The notes: generated from the letters alone by a model not told the origin. DNA of 64,000 nucleotides from an uncultured Prevotella sp. (GCA_958369755.1 CATXJC010000003.1:12109-76108), one strand, 5' to 3'; positions 25,060 to 34,739 are shown, numbered from the stretch's first letter. Numbers and translations are program-made.

Positions 25060-26313
25060 TTACTTGCGGTTAGCAAGTACTTCTGCTTCGTACTTCTCGA
25101 TGTCAGCGATGTACTCCTCGCCAACAGGGATGTTGTTCTTCAAGTTGAAGTAATCATATACTGCACCGAATGGCAATGTCTTCTCTTCCTCGAGGAGAGC
25201 CAGACGCTGGAAGAGCTTGCCCTCGTCCTCGTACTTGCGGAGGGTATCGAGTGGCTCAAGGAATGCCTGCAACAATGACTTCTGGGCTGCACGTACACCG
25301 ATGATGTAAGCTCCGATGCGGTTGATAGAACCGTCGAAGTAGTCGAGACCGATGTGAGCACGGTCGAGTGCGTTGGCACGAACCAACTCTGAGAAGAGGT
25401 TGCGTGTATTGTCGTCGAAGAGTGTTACGTGGTCTGAATCCCAGTGCATTGGGCGAGATACGTGGAGCATCAACTCAGGAACGAAGAGCAGGAGTGCTGA
25501 AACGGCATCCGATACGTTCTCTGTTGGCTCATAGTGACCTGTATCCAGGGTATACATCACGTTGTTCTTAGCGCAGTAGCCAGCGTAGAAGTCGTGAGAA
25601 CCTACGGTGTAAGCCTCCAAGCCGATACCGAAGAGCTTAGCCTCCAGGCAAGACTTCATGTTTGGCAACTCCTCTGCCAGAATCTCATCAAGAGAGTTTT
25701 TCAAGATCTCGCGATAGCGACCCTTCTCTACGGTGATGTCCTTGGAACCATCATGTACCCAGATGTTCATGATACATGGGTCGTTCTGGAACTTACCCAT
25801 AGCGTCTGCAATGCGGCGGCAACGCTTGGTGTGCTCAATCCAGAACTCGCGGATAGCTGGGTCAGGATTTGACAAAGAGAGACTGCCACTCTTAGGGTGA
25901 GAGAAAGAAGTAGAGTTGAAGTCGAGCTTCATGTTTTGCTCCTTAGCCCACTGCATCCAGCCTGTAAACTGATCTACGGTTACCTCGTTACGGTCAATCT
26001 GCTTGCCACCGAACTCACCATAAATCTCATGAAGGTTGAGACGGAAAGTACCAGCCAGGAGAGAGTTCACCTTCTCGATGTCCTGACGGAGTTCGTCGAT
26101 GTTGCGAGCCTTTCCAGGATAGTTACCTGTGCTCTGGATACCACCAGAAGCAGCCTCGCCGCGCTCGAAGCCAACCACATCGTCAGCCTGCCAGCAGTGC
26201 AGAGAGATTGGAGTCTTCTCCAAAGTCTCAATAGCCTTGTCTGTATCTACACCCAGAGCAGCATAGCGCTCCTTAGCAATCTCATAATTCTTTAAAATCA
26301 AATCTGCTTTCAT
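25060..26313 (-). CDS. rhaA: L-rhamnose isomerase
   Basis: This 417-residue cytoplasmic enzyme converts L-rhamnose to L-rhamnulose. It is full length against E. coli RhaA (419) and has the family segments SLHCWQADDVVGFE, GGIQSTGNYPGKARN and the metal-binding DTGHYEPTENVSD region. It is second in the rhamnose operon. Its TAA opens the heptad repeat block that separates it from rhaT. Confidence 0.96.
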   Translation of the reverse strand: MKADLILKNYEIAKERYAALGVDTDKAIETLEKTPISLHCWQADDVVGFERGEAASGGIQSTGNYPGKARNIDELRQDIEKVNSLLAGTFRLNLHEIYGEFGGKQIDRNEVTVDQFTGWMQWAKEQNMKLDFNSTSFSHPKSGSLSLSNPDPAIREFWIEHTKRCRRIADAMGKFQNDPCIMNIWVHDGSKDITVEKGRYREILKNSLDEILAEELPNMKSCLEAKLFGIGLEAYTVGSHDFYAGYCAKNNVMYTLDTGHYEPTENVSDAVSALLLFVPELMLHVSRPMHWDSDHVTLFDDNTRNLFSELVRANALDRAHIGLDYFDGSINRIGAYIIGVRAAQKSLLQAFLEPLDTLRKYEDEGKLFQRLALLEEEKTLPFGAVYDYFNLKNNIPVGEEYIADIEKYEAEVLANRK

Positions 26314-26339
26314 TGTTTTTTATGTATTTTGTTGTTATT

Positions 26340-26375
26340 GTTTATTTTTTTACTTTTTTACCCTTTTACCTTTAA
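26340..26375 (-). repeat. GGTAAAA-type repeats across the rhaB stop codon
   Basis: On the minus strand the last codons of rhaB (KVKG) and the following bases read GGTAAAA, GGGTAAAA, AAGTAAAA, AAATAAAC. The repeat spans the TAA, as after GH105. Confidence 0.6.
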
Positions 26376-27857
26376 ATACTTTTCGTAAGCCGCATCCCAT
26401 GCCTCTTTGTCTTGTGGCTCGAATTTCTTGAGCTCCAGCGAGTTGGCGATGATCTGACGCATCTCCCAGATATCCTTAACCAAACCAGAAGCCTTCGCTT
26501 GGAGCATGATGTTGCCGATGGCGGTGCCTTCCTGAGGACCAGCCAATACGGTAACACCGCAACTGTTGGCTGTAAACTGGTTGAGATATTGATTGAGCGA
26601 ACCGCCACCGATGATGTGGAGCACGTTGAGGTCGATGTCGGCGAAATCCTTCAGCCATGTAAATACCTGGCGATAGCGGAGAGCAAGACTCTCGAAGATG
26701 CAGCGGCAGAATTCGCCATAGTTCCGAGGAACGTGCTGACCGGTTTTTTCGCAATACTGCTTAATCGCCTCTACCATGCTCGATGGGTTGGCAAAGCATG
26801 CATCGTCCGGATAGATGATGCTTTGGAAGGCAGGCTGCTTCATGGCTTCAGCTATCAGTTCTGCATGGCCCAGGCAAGTCATATCTTTCTGGTTGGTAGC
26901 AGCTTCGTCCTTCCATTCCTTGCGGCAGCGCTCGTAAATCCACATGCCGCAGATGTTCTTTAGGAATCGGGTAGTGCCCTCAATGCCGCCCTCGTTAGTG
27001 AAGTTGAGTTCATAACTCTTCTCGTTGATGATGGCATTCTTGGTCTCGATACCCATCAGACTCCAGGTACCGGAACTCAGATAGGCAAACTCCTCGTTTT
27101 TGGCTGGTACGGCAGCTACGGCGCTGGCGGTATCATGACCTGCTACGGCGATGACTGGAACGGCATTCAGTCCTGTTATCTTCTGCACCTCTTCGGTGAG
27201 TGTGCCGATGATGGAAGCAGGGTTGGTCATCTTGCCAAACAGCTCTCTCTTCAGTCCGAGACTCTCTACGAGTTCGTTGTCGAGATCGCCTGTCATTGGG
27301 TTGAGAATCTGGGAAGTTGAAGCCACGGTATATTCGCAGATGGCGTTACCGGTAAGCATATAGCTTAGGGCATCAGGGATAAAGAGAATCTTGTCGGCAT
27401 TCTCCAAAGCCACGTTTCCAGCCTTTCTCATGGCGTATATCTGGAAGAGCGAATTGAAGTTCATAAATTGGATTCCGGTCTTCTCATATACCTTTTCCTT
27501 GCTGATTTTCTCGTCGAAATATTTCTCCATCACGCCGAAGGTATGAGGGTCGCGGTAGGCGAGAGGATTGCGGAGAATGTCCCCGTTTTTATCTACATAT
27601 ACGAAGTCGCATCCCCAGGTATCGATACCGATGCTTTCGATGTGAATACTGCGCTGCGCCACGAGTTTCAGACCTGAGATGATCTCATAGAAGAGGGCAA
27701 AGATATCCCAGTAGAAGTGATTGCCGGTTTCGATGAGTCGGTTGTCGAAGCGTGTCATTTCTTCCAAATCGAACTTGCCGTCAGCCAGGCTTCCCAGGAT
27801 GGTTCTGCCACTGGTAGCGCCCAGATCTACGGCAAAGAAGTATTTCTTCTGTTCCAT
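26358..27857 (-). CDS. rhaB: Rhamnulokinase
   Basis: This 499-residue cytoplasmic kinase of the FGGY family phosphorylates L-rhamnulose at C1. The opening FFAVDLGATSGRTILG, the IESIGIDTWGCDFVYVD motif, VIAVAGHDTASAVAAVP and the ATP-site segment LHIIGGGSLNQYLNQ are intact. The start at 27857 is preferred because the promoter lies at 27916-27923, so a longer frame beginning at 27947 would start upstream of transcription. It leads the rhaB-rhaA-rhaT-rhaM operon and has a candidate AraC operator about 120-170 bp upstream of the promoter. Confidence 0.95.
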   Translation of the reverse strand: MEQKKYFFAVDLGATSGRTILGSLADGKFDLEEMTRFDNRLIETGNHFYWDIFALFYEIISGLKLVAQRSIHIESIGIDTWGCDFVYVDKNGDILRNPLAYRDPHTFGVMEKYFDEKISKEKVYEKTGIQFMNFNSLFQIYAMRKAGNVALENADKILFIPDALSYMLTGNAICEYTVASTSQILNPMTGDLDNELVESLGLKRELFGKMTNPASIIGTLTEEVQKITGLNAVPVIAVAGHDTASAVAAVPAKNEEFAYLSSGTWSLMGIETKNAIINEKSYELNFTNEGGIEGTTRFLKNICGMWIYERCRKEWKDEAATNQKDMTCLGHAELIAEAMKQPAFQSIIYPDDACFANPSSMVEAIKQYCEKTGQHVPRNYGEFCRCIFESLALRYRQVFTWLKDFADIDLNVLHIIGGGSLNQYLNQFTANSCGVTVLAGPQEGTAIGNIMLQAKASGLVKDIWEMRQIIANSLELKKFEPQDKEAWDAAYEKYLKVKG

Positions 27858-27915
27858 TTTTTTAAGAGTGTATTTTAAGTTATTGTTATTTGCTATTGTT
27901 TTTTGTTTACGATTG

Positions 27916-27923
27916 CAAAGATA
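27916..27923 (-). promoter_or_regulatory. Promoter of the rhaBATM operon
   Basis: TATCTTTG on the minus strand matches TAnnTTTG, 58 bp before the rhaB start. Confidence 0.75.
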
Positions 27924-28043
27924 GGGGGAATGTGCAAGATGGAACAAGAGAAAATGATATTAGAGCCTAGTTTTTTGGCGGAGGGTCAAGAATCTCTATG
28001 AAATATCAAAAAAATAAGTTTTTCGCTGTTCAAGTTTCGTATG

Positions 28044-28085
28044 TAGGGGAATCAATTGAAGTTAGGGGAATTTCCCCCTAACTTC
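28044..28085. promoter_or_regulatory. Candidate rhamnose-regulator operator or terminator hairpin
   Basis: TAGGGGAAT occurs at 28044 and again at 28063 (19 bp apart). The second copy forms one half of an 11-bp inverted repeat, GAAGTTAGGGG (28058-28068) with CCCCTAACTTC (28075-28085). It lies between the regulator stop and the rhaB promoter. Direct repeats near 20 bp apart are typical of AraC-family sites; the hairpin could instead end the regulator transcript, but no T-run follows. Confidence 0.5.
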
Positions 28086-28123
28086 TCATCTGCGAAAGTT
28101 CTGCTCGTTATTTTGTGGAAATT

Positions 28124-29038
28124 TTATCGGGTTGTATTTCTGAAATCAGACGGTTTCATGCCAGTCTGGCTCTTGAATTTAGTTGAGAAATAATCTGGTG
28201 ATTCGAAATTGAGGCGATAGGCAATCTCCTTGATGCTCTCATCGGTGGTAGAAAGCAGCTCCTTGGCTCTCTGCAGTTTCAGTGTCTGCTGGTAGAGTGC
28301 TGGAGCGAAGCCGGTATGCTCCTTGAAGAGCTTGCGGAACGAAGAGTAGCTGATGCCTAGTTCCTGGGCTATCTCCTGGATGGTGAGTGTATCCTCAAGA
28401 GATTCACGGATGCGCAGGCGCGCCCTGTTGATGATATCCACATGCTTGGAATCCTTGTTCAGGATGATGTTTCTCTCCAGGGAATACACCTTTCCGATGA
28501 GATGGTTTACGATACCCGCCATAGTCTGCTGAGCGTATGCAGCCTCCTCCTGTGCCGTCTTGTAAGCCTCTTCATATAGACTGATGATCTCGTTGCTGTA
28601 GCCCACGTGATAGATCGGCTTTTCAGGGGACAGGAATCCCGCCTTCACACGGTCATCCATATTCTTTCCCTTGAATCCGATCCAATAGCTTTTCCATCCC
28701 TTGGTGCCTGATGGATGGTAGGTATGCCATTCGCCGGGAAAGAGCAGGAAGATGTCTCCAGCCTTGATCTTTGTTTCCGGGAGATGAGCAGAGCGGAACA
28801 CTCCTTCGCCTTCCGGCTGGTAGAGAAGCTGGTATTCATCGAGGGTTCTTCCCTTCTGGAGATCGAAGTAATATCCATCGGCATGACCCTTGGTAGGATA
28901 TTCTTCTCTCGGGGCGATTTCTTCCCGTCCCACGGTGCTGATGGTGAGACCCCATTCGGCGTCTCTTTCTGTTGCTAATAGGTATTTGCTGGTCTGCATA
29001 ATGCTTTGTTTTGTTTCTGGTTTTGCCTCCTGACTCAT
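28124..29038 (-). CDS. AraC-family transcriptional regulator, probably of rhamnose use
   Basis: This 304-residue protein has an N-terminal cupin-like sensing domain (about 15-175, with IKAGDIFLLFPGEWHTYHP) and a C-terminal AraC DNA-binding domain of two helix-turn-helix motifs (about 205-300, with LTIQEIAQELGISYSSFRKLFKE and IKEIAYRLNFESPDYFSTKFK). Its place directly upstream of rhaB in the same direction suggests it senses L-rhamnose and activates the operon, as a functional counterpart of RhaR/RhaS. A second in-frame ATG at 28999 is possible. Confidence 0.88.
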   Translation of the reverse strand: MSQEAKPETKQSIMQTSKYLLATERDAEWGLTISTVGREEIAPREEYPTKGHADGYYFDLQKGRTLDEYQLLYQPEGEGVFRSAHLPETKIKAGDIFLLFPGEWHTYHPSGTKGWKSYWIGFKGKNMDDRVKAGFLSPEKPIYHVGYSNEIISLYEEAYKTAQEEAAYAQQTMAGIVNHLIGKVYSLERNIILNKDSKHVDIINRARLRIRESLEDTLTIQEIAQELGISYSSFRKLFKEHTGFAPALYQQTLKLQRAKELLSTTDESIKEIAYRLNFESPDYFSTKFKSQTGMKPSDFRNTTR

Positions 29039-29083
29039 CTTCTGGTGCTATTGCTTCCAGAGCCATTTAGCTTATTCATCGGC

Positions 29084-29091
29084 AAAATTAC
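29084..29091 (-). promoter_or_regulatory. Promoter of the AraC-family regulator gene
   Basis: TAATTTTG on the minus strand matches TAnnTTTG, 46 bp before the start codon. Confidence 0.65.
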
Positions 29092-29227
29092 GCAAAAAAA
29101 TCCACTATACCTTATTATATATGCAAAAAAGTATGTACTTTGTGCTGAAATGTATAAAAAAACAAATATTCGGATAATAATAATGATACTTGAACGATTT
29201 TATTATATGAAAAACAAGGTTATTTGA

Positions 29228-29235
29228 TAGTTTTG
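29228..29235 (+). promoter_or_regulatory. susC1 promoter
   Basis: TAGTTTTG matches TAnnTTTG. The first start codon is 162 bp further on, leaving an unusually long leader for this organism. Confidence 0.7.
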
Positions 29236-29241
29236 CAGCAG

Positions 29242-29335
29242 AAATCCTTTTAGAATAGGATTTGCAACTAACAAAGCGAGATCATCAATCGCAAAGCAAG
29301 ATAATTGAAATCCTAAAAAACAACATTATTCTAAA
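29242..29335 (+). ncRNA. Possible structured leader of the susC1 transcript with two exclusive pairings
   Basis: AAATCCT (29242-29248) can pair with AGGATTT (29257-29263) as a short hairpin. The same AGGATTT, with the preceding TTTAGAATA (29249-29257), can instead pair with AAATCCT (29308-29314) and TATTCTAAA (29327-29335). These two folds exclude each other. No known riboswitch was recognised; a regulatory role is inferred. Confidence 0.4.
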
Positions 29336-29397
29336 GCTGGAAGCAAGATGGTCGAACCGAAAAAAGAAAATAAAATCTTAACGTCATAATAAACAAA

Positions 29398-32300
29398 ATG
29401 AATAACAAGCTATTTATGAAAAGTTCGGCAGTGCCTGCAACTTTGTTTTGCACGGCATTGATGCTTGCCCCTCTTTGCGGAGGCGCAGGTTCTGCTAAAG
29501 CGACTACGGCTATAGCTCAGCAAACAGGTATCGTAAAAGGTACAGTGGTTGATGCCAATGGTGAAGCCGTTATTGGAGCTAGTGTTATCATCGAGGGACA
29601 GAAAGTTACCCAGGGTACAGTAACAGACTTTGATGGTAACTTCTCTCTCAACGTGAAGCCAGGTGCCAAGTTAAAGATCAGTTACATTGGATTCGTATCC
29701 CAGACTGTGGTTGCCAAAAACGGCATGCAGGTGGTCTTGAAAGAAGAGGCTACTTCCCTCAAGGCTGTAGAAGTGGTTGCCTATGGTGTACAGAAGAAGG
29801 TTACTGTTACCGGTGCCCTCTCCAGCGTGAAAAGCGAAGACCTGGTCCGTACTCCTGTTGGTAATGTCAACAATGTGCTCGGTGGTCAGCTTTCGGGTGT
29901 TACCACCGTACAGTATTCCGGTGAGCCGGGTGCAGATGCTGCGAGCGTATTTGTTCGTGGTAAGGCATCTTTCAATGGTGCCGACCCTTTGGTTCAGGTG
30001 GATGGTGTGGAGCGAAGCATGAGCGATGTGGATCCTGAGGAAATCGAGAGCATCACCGTTTTGAAGGATGCTTCTGCCACAGCCGTATTCGGTGTGCGTG
30101 GTGCCAACGGTGTTATCCTGATTACCACCAAGCGTGGTCAGGAGGGTAAGACCAAAATCAGCGGCTCTACTTCATGGGGTATCCTGACTCCTACCAAGAT
30201 GGTAGAACAGGCAAACAGCTACGAGTATGCTACCTTCCATAATATGATGCGCCAGAATTCGCATGACAAGAATGGTGATCCGTTGAGTCCTCAGTTCTCT
30301 GATATCGTTATCCAGAAGTTCAAGGATGGAAGTGATCCTGTCCGTTTCCCTAGCACCTTGTGGGCTGAATACATTATGAAGGATGCTACCATGCAGAGTA
30401 AACACAATCTGAATATCAGCGGTGGTACCAAGACGGCACGCTACTTCATCAATGTTGGTTACTATACTCAGGGTGGTCTGTTCAAGGAGTTTGGTCAGGA
30501 TTACGATTTCGGTTATCAGTATAACAGTTTCAACTACCGTGCCAACCTCGATCTGGATGTCACCAAGACAACCACCATCTCCTTCAATCTGGCAGGTAAG
30601 GTAGATAATGCCAACAAGCCATATTCTGGTCAGGGATCATCTGGTCTGATCAACGAGGCTTATCAGGCTACTCCATTCTCTAGTCCTGGTATCATCAATG
30701 GAAGATACATCTCTACCGAGACCCAGTATGAGGATTGCGGTACCGACCAGCTTCCTTTCGTGGGGGGTAGCGGTATTACCTATTTCGGCAATAATGATGT
30801 GAATGGCGGTTTCATGAAGACTACCAACAACAAGCTTCAGTTCGACCTCCAGTTGAAGCAGAAGCTCGATATGATTACCAAGGGTCTTTCTTTCAAGATG
30901 AAGGCTTCCTATAACGGAGCCTACGCCATCAATAAGAATGCTTACGCCAAAAAGGCTACCTATACCCCTGTACTCCAGGACGACGGTACCTATAAATATA
31001 AGAAATATGGTAACGAAGAGCAGTTGAAGTATGAAGAGAAGACCGGTCGTAGCCGTTACTGGTATTTTGAGGTAGGTCTCAACTACAACCGTTCCTTCGG
31101 TTTGAACAATGTGGGTGCCATCCTGCTCTACAATCAGGACAGCAGCTATTATCCGAGCACCTATACCAATGTGCCTCACCGCCAGGTAGGTCTGGTAGGT
31201 CGTGTTACCTACGACTGGAACAACCGCTATATGGCAGAGTTCAACGTGGGTTACAATGGTTCCGAGAACTTTGCTCCGGGCAAGCGTTACGGAACCTTCC
31301 CAGCAATGTCTGTGGGTTGGGTAGTCAGCGATGAGCCATTCTTCAAGCCGCTCACCAAGGCAGTAAGCTTCCTGAAGCTTCGTGCCAGCTACGGTCTGGT
31401 AGGTAATGCTAATCTGAACGGTAATCGCTTTATGTACACCGCCGATCCTTTCGCCATCAATAATGGCAATGTTTCTACCCGTGATGGATATGGATACATC
31501 TTCGGTGTTAACAACACTACCGTATGGAAGGGAGCCTACGAGATGGCGCGCCACAATGCCGACATCACCTGGGAGCACGCCTATAAGCAGGACTATGGTA
31601 TCGACATCAACTTCCTGAAGGATAAGCTCCGTGGTAGCTTCGATTACTATTACGAGCACCGTACCGATATTATGATGATCGACTACAATGTACCTACCAT
31701 CATCGGTTACAAGATGCCTTACACCAACGATGGTGAGGTGAACAGTTGGGGATGGGAAGCATCCCTGAAGTGGCAGGATAAGATAGGCAAGAACTTCAGA
31801 TACTGGGCAGGTGTCAACCTCTCTTACAACCAGAATGAGCTGATCAACAATGGTGAGGCTCTGCAGCCGGAGGCTTATCAGATGGCAAAGGGCCATCGTC
31901 TGGGAGCCCGCAAAATGTACCAGTTCTGGCGTTATTACGACGAGCAGACCCCAGCACTCTATGAGAAGACTTTCGGCGAGCAATTCCCTACTCAGCTGGT
32001 AGAGAATATCCAGCCTGGTGATGCCGTGTATGTTGATTTGAACCACGATGGAAAGATAGACCAGAATGATATGACCCGCGACCTGGGCTATACCGATGAT
32101 CCTGAGTATATGATTGGTCTGAACCTCGGATTCAGCTACAAGGGCTGGTCTGTCAATACCCAGTGGACGGGTGCCTGGAACGTGAGCCGTATGCTGGATG
32201 GAGTGTTCCGCAGCCCATTCTACAACAAGACCTCTCATGAGATGGGCGGTCTCCTGAAGTATGTGGTGGAGAACAGCTGGACAGCTGATAATCCATCTCA

Positions 32301-32595
32301 GAGTGCGAAGTATCCTCGTACATCATTGGATTCCTGGGACAACAATTATGCCACTTCTACCCTCTATGAGAAGGATGCGAAGTATCTGCGCCTGAAGACC
32401 CTGCAGATTTCCTATGATTTCAACGCTCCGTTCATGAAGCGCATAGGTATGAACCAGTTGCAGCTGGCATTCAGCGGTTACAACCTCCTTACCTTCACTC
32501 CTTATATCTGGGGTGATCCTGAGGCACGTGCTACCACGGCACCATCCTATCCATTGCAGCGTACCTATATGCTGTCTTTGAAGGTGGGCTTCTAA
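29398..32595 (+). CDS. SusC-family TonB-dependent transporter 1
   Basis: This 1065-residue outer-membrane transporter has a long signal segment (MNNKLFMKSSAVPATLFCTA), a carboxypeptidase-regulatory-like domain (about 44-130, GIVKGTVVDANGEAVIGASV), a plug (about 135-260, with the SusC motif ATAVFGVRGANGVILITTKRG) and a 22-strand barrel. With the SusD lipoprotein 39 bp downstream it would import rhamnogalacturonan oligosaccharides, using TonB energy. Its N-terminus is closely related to that of SusC3 at 47.5 kb. It follows a long leader and heads the susC1-susD1-susC2-susD2 run. Confidence 0.95.
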   Translation: MNNKLFMKSSAVPATLFCTALMLAPLCGGAGSAKATTAIAQQTGIVKGTVVDANGEAVIGASVIIEGQKVTQGTVTDFDGNFSLNVKPGAKLKISYIGFVSQTVVAKNGMQVVLKEEATSLKAVEVVAYGVQKKVTVTGALSSVKSEDLVRTPVGNVNNVLGGQLSGVTTVQYSGEPGADAASVFVRGKASFNGADPLVQVDGVERSMSDVDPEEIESITVLKDASATAVFGVRGANGVILITTKRGQEGKTKISGSTSWGILTPTKMVEQANSYEYATFHNMMRQNSHDKNGDPLSPQFSDIVIQKFKDGSDPVRFPSTLWAEYIMKDATMQSKHNLNISGGTKTARYFINVGYYTQGGLFKEFGQDYDFGYQYNSFNYRANLDLDVTKTTTISFNLAGKVDNANKPYSGQGSSGLINEAYQATPFSSPGIINGRYISTETQYEDCGTDQLPFVGGSGITYFGNNDVNGGFMKTTNNKLQFDLQLKQKLDMITKGLSFKMKASYNGAYAINKNAYAKKATYTPVLQDDGTYKYKKYGNEEQLKYEEKTGRSRYWYFEVGLNYNRSFGLNNVGAILLYNQDSSYYPSTYTNVPHRQVGLVGRVTYDWNNRYMAEFNVGYNGSENFAPGKRYGTFPAMSVGWVVSDEPFFKPLTKAVSFLKLRASYGLVGNANLNGNRFMYTADPFAINNGNVSTRDGYGYIFGVNNTTVWKGAYEMARHNADITWEHAYKQDYGIDINFLKDKLRGSFDYYYEHRTDIMMIDYNVPTIIGYKMPYTNDGEVNSWGWEASLKWQDKIGKNFRYWAGVNLSYNQNELINNGEALQPEAYQMAKGHRLGARKMYQFWRYYDEQTPALYEKTFGEQFPTQLVENIQPGDAVYVDLNHDGKIDQNDMTRDLGYTDDPEYMIGLNLGFSYKGWSVNTQWTGAWNVSRMLDGVFRSPFYNKTSHEMGGLLKYVVENSWTADNPSQSAKYPRTSLDSWDNNYATSTLYEKDAKYLRLKTLQISYDFNAPFMKRIGMNQLQLAFSGYNLLTFTPYIWGDPEARATTAPSYPLQRTYMLSLKVGF

Positions 32596-32634
32596 TATAT
32601 TACACATTTAATATATATAATAAAGGTAAATACA

Positions 32635-34671
32635 ATGAAACTTAACAATATATTCAGAGGAATCGTTCTTACAGCCGTTATCGGTTCTGCGGTGACGGGT
32701 TGTACTGAGCAGATCAAGTTTGGAGATTCCTTCATAGAAAAGACTCCGGGTGGCGATGTTACCATTGATACCATCTTCAATAGTGCAGAATATACCCAGC
32801 AGTTCTTGACCGGTATTTATAAGAACCAGTACTACGGTCTGCCTTTCAAGGCGGGTGACGGTAACTCCCACAGTTACTTCAGTGGTCAGATTGAGGCGAT
32901 GTCAGACTGCTGGCACAATCCTACAGCGTCAGTTGCTATGTATAATCTGGTGTATGAAGATTACATGACAGCAGCCAGCAGTAATTCCATCTATGGTTTT
33001 GACAAGGAGAATATCTGGGAGATGGTGCATGCCTGCTACCTCCTGATGGAGAATATCAGCCGTGTGCCTGATATGGATGAGGATACCAAAAAGCAGTATG
33101 TGGCTGAGGCGAAGTGCCTGATAGCATCTTCCTACTTCAACCTCTTCCGCATGTACGGCGGTCTGCCTCTGGTTACTCACTCATACGATGTAAACGGAGA
33201 CAAGTTGGATGCGCCACGTGCTTCGGTAGAGAAGACACTCAATTACATTCTCAAGCTTTATGATGAGGCTATCAATTCAGGAGCCCTTCCTTTTGCTTAT
33301 TCTGATGATGATGTCACTACCATGAAGGCACACTGGACCAAGGCGGCTGCCATGGCGATGAAGTGCCGTGTACTGCAGTTTGCTGCTTCTCCATTGTTCA
33401 ACGACGACCAGCCATATTACAGCGGCAAGTATTCCATGGAGAATGCGAGTCAGGACAGTCTGGCTTGGATGGGTGGCAGAAAGCCTGAGTTGTGGCAGCA
33501 GTGCAAGAAGGCATGTGAAGACTTCTTCAATGAGAATGCCAACAACGGCAATCCTTACCATCTCGTAGAACCTACAGCCCAGACTACCGAGGCTTATCGC
33601 TTTGCCTATCGCTTTGCGTATATCAGCCAGGCTAGTCCGGAGGTCATCTTTGAGACCCGCGTTACCGACAACAACCACAACTCCAAGTATTGCTGGGCGG
33701 CACGTCAGTATATGCGTACCCTCGACCGCCAGGCTTATTGCCCTACCCAGGAGTTCGTAGAGATGTTCCCTTGGGCTGATGGCAAGCCATTCAACTGGGA
33801 GGAGACCGAGCAGGCTGGCGAATTGGACCACATGTTCATCAAGGGTGATAGAAAGGTAGGCAAGCAGGAACTGCAGAATGTGAAATATACCCGCGACCCT
33901 CGTCTTTATGAAACTGTAAGTGTGAACGGACAGCGCGACAAGGTGAATGTAGGCGACGGCAAGTCAACCGGTCAGAATGTAGAGTTGTACGTGGGCGGTA
34001 CCAATGCCGGTACAGGTCCAGACAAGTGTGTGGGCGTTTATGCTACAGGCTATTTCCACAACAAGTACATTGCCGACGGAATCACCGGTTCAGCCTACGA
34101 GCGCGAGAAGCCACACTGGGTAGAGATGCGTCTTTCCGACCTCTATCTCATCTATGCCGAGGCTCTGCTTCAGGCTGACGGCAACAATGTCAAGGCTTTG
34201 GAATATATCGACAAAATCCGTGCCCGTGTAGGTTTGAAGGGACTTGCGGAATGTAACCCATCAGAGAATCTTACCACCAACAAGGATAATCTCCTGGAAG
34301 AGTTGCTGCGCGAGCGTGCCTGCGAGCTGGGATTCGAGAACACCCGTTTCTTCGATATGAAGCGCTATAAGAGAGCCGACCTCTTCAGCCGCACGCTCCA
34401 TCGTCTGGTCATCTATCGCCAGGTGAAGGATGATGCTACGGGCAAGTGGGAGACCACTACCAACAAATGGTATAATGGCGACAGAACCAACAAGAAGCTG
34501 AATAAGAACAATGATGCCTGGTATGAGCCATCTCATTTTGAGTATAAGCGCCTGCCTATCACCACGGGAGCCCGTGCATGGTGGAATGGATTCGATGTAA
34601 AGTGGTATCTGTTCCCATTCCCACAGACCGAGGTGTTGAAGGGTTATCTCGTTCAGAACCCAGGCTGGTAA
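32635..34671 (+). CDS. SusD-family glycan-binding lipoprotein 1
   Basis: This 678-residue surface lipoprotein has a lipobox cysteine within GSAVTGC near residue 23. The family helical repeats are visible, including KQYVAEAKCLIASSYFNLFRMYGGLPLV, and the typical C-terminal LRERACELGFENTRFFDMKRY and WYLFPFPQTEV, ending NPGW. SusD proteins cap the SusC barrel and bind the glycan. It is cotranscribed with SusC1. At 678 residues it is longer than usual (500-600). Confidence 0.94.
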   Translation: MKLNNIFRGIVLTAVIGSAVTGCTEQIKFGDSFIEKTPGGDVTIDTIFNSAEYTQQFLTGIYKNQYYGLPFKAGDGNSHSYFSGQIEAMSDCWHNPTASVAMYNLVYEDYMTAASSNSIYGFDKENIWEMVHACYLLMENISRVPDMDEDTKKQYVAEAKCLIASSYFNLFRMYGGLPLVTHSYDVNGDKLDAPRASVEKTLNYILKLYDEAINSGALPFAYSDDDVTTMKAHWTKAAAMAMKCRVLQFAASPLFNDDQPYYSGKYSMENASQDSLAWMGGRKPELWQQCKKACEDFFNENANNGNPYHLVEPTAQTTEAYRFAYRFAYISQASPEVIFETRVTDNNHNSKYCWAARQYMRTLDRQAYCPTQEFVEMFPWADGKPFNWEETEQAGELDHMFIKGDRKVGKQELQNVKYTRDPRLYETVSVNGQRDKVNVGDGKSTGQNVELYVGGTNAGTGPDKCVGVYATGYFHNKYIADGITGSAYEREKPHWVEMRLSDLYLIYAEALLQADGNNVKALEYIDKIRARVGLKGLAECNPSENLTTNKDNLLEELLRERACELGFENTRFFDMKRYKRADLFSRTLHRLVIYRQVKDDATGKWETTTNKWYNGDRTNKKLNKNNDAWYEPSHFEYKRLPITTGARAWWNGFDVKWYLFPFPQTEVLKGYLVQNPGW

Positions 34672-34739
34672 TCCCGCCGGAGGTTATCTCTTGAGTAAAG
34701 GTTACTTGATTAAAGTTACAGATTAAAAAAGTAAATTCG

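Noticed and set aside
30637..32238. Very long open frame (over 500 codons) on the strand opposite susC1
   Set aside because: Its protein is a mirror of the SusC codon pattern, with no recognisable domain and no promoter. Similar antisense frames lie opposite the OmpA-family gene (859-1992), CE12 (55320-57080) and GH2 (62287-63765). They are shadows of GC-rich third positions.
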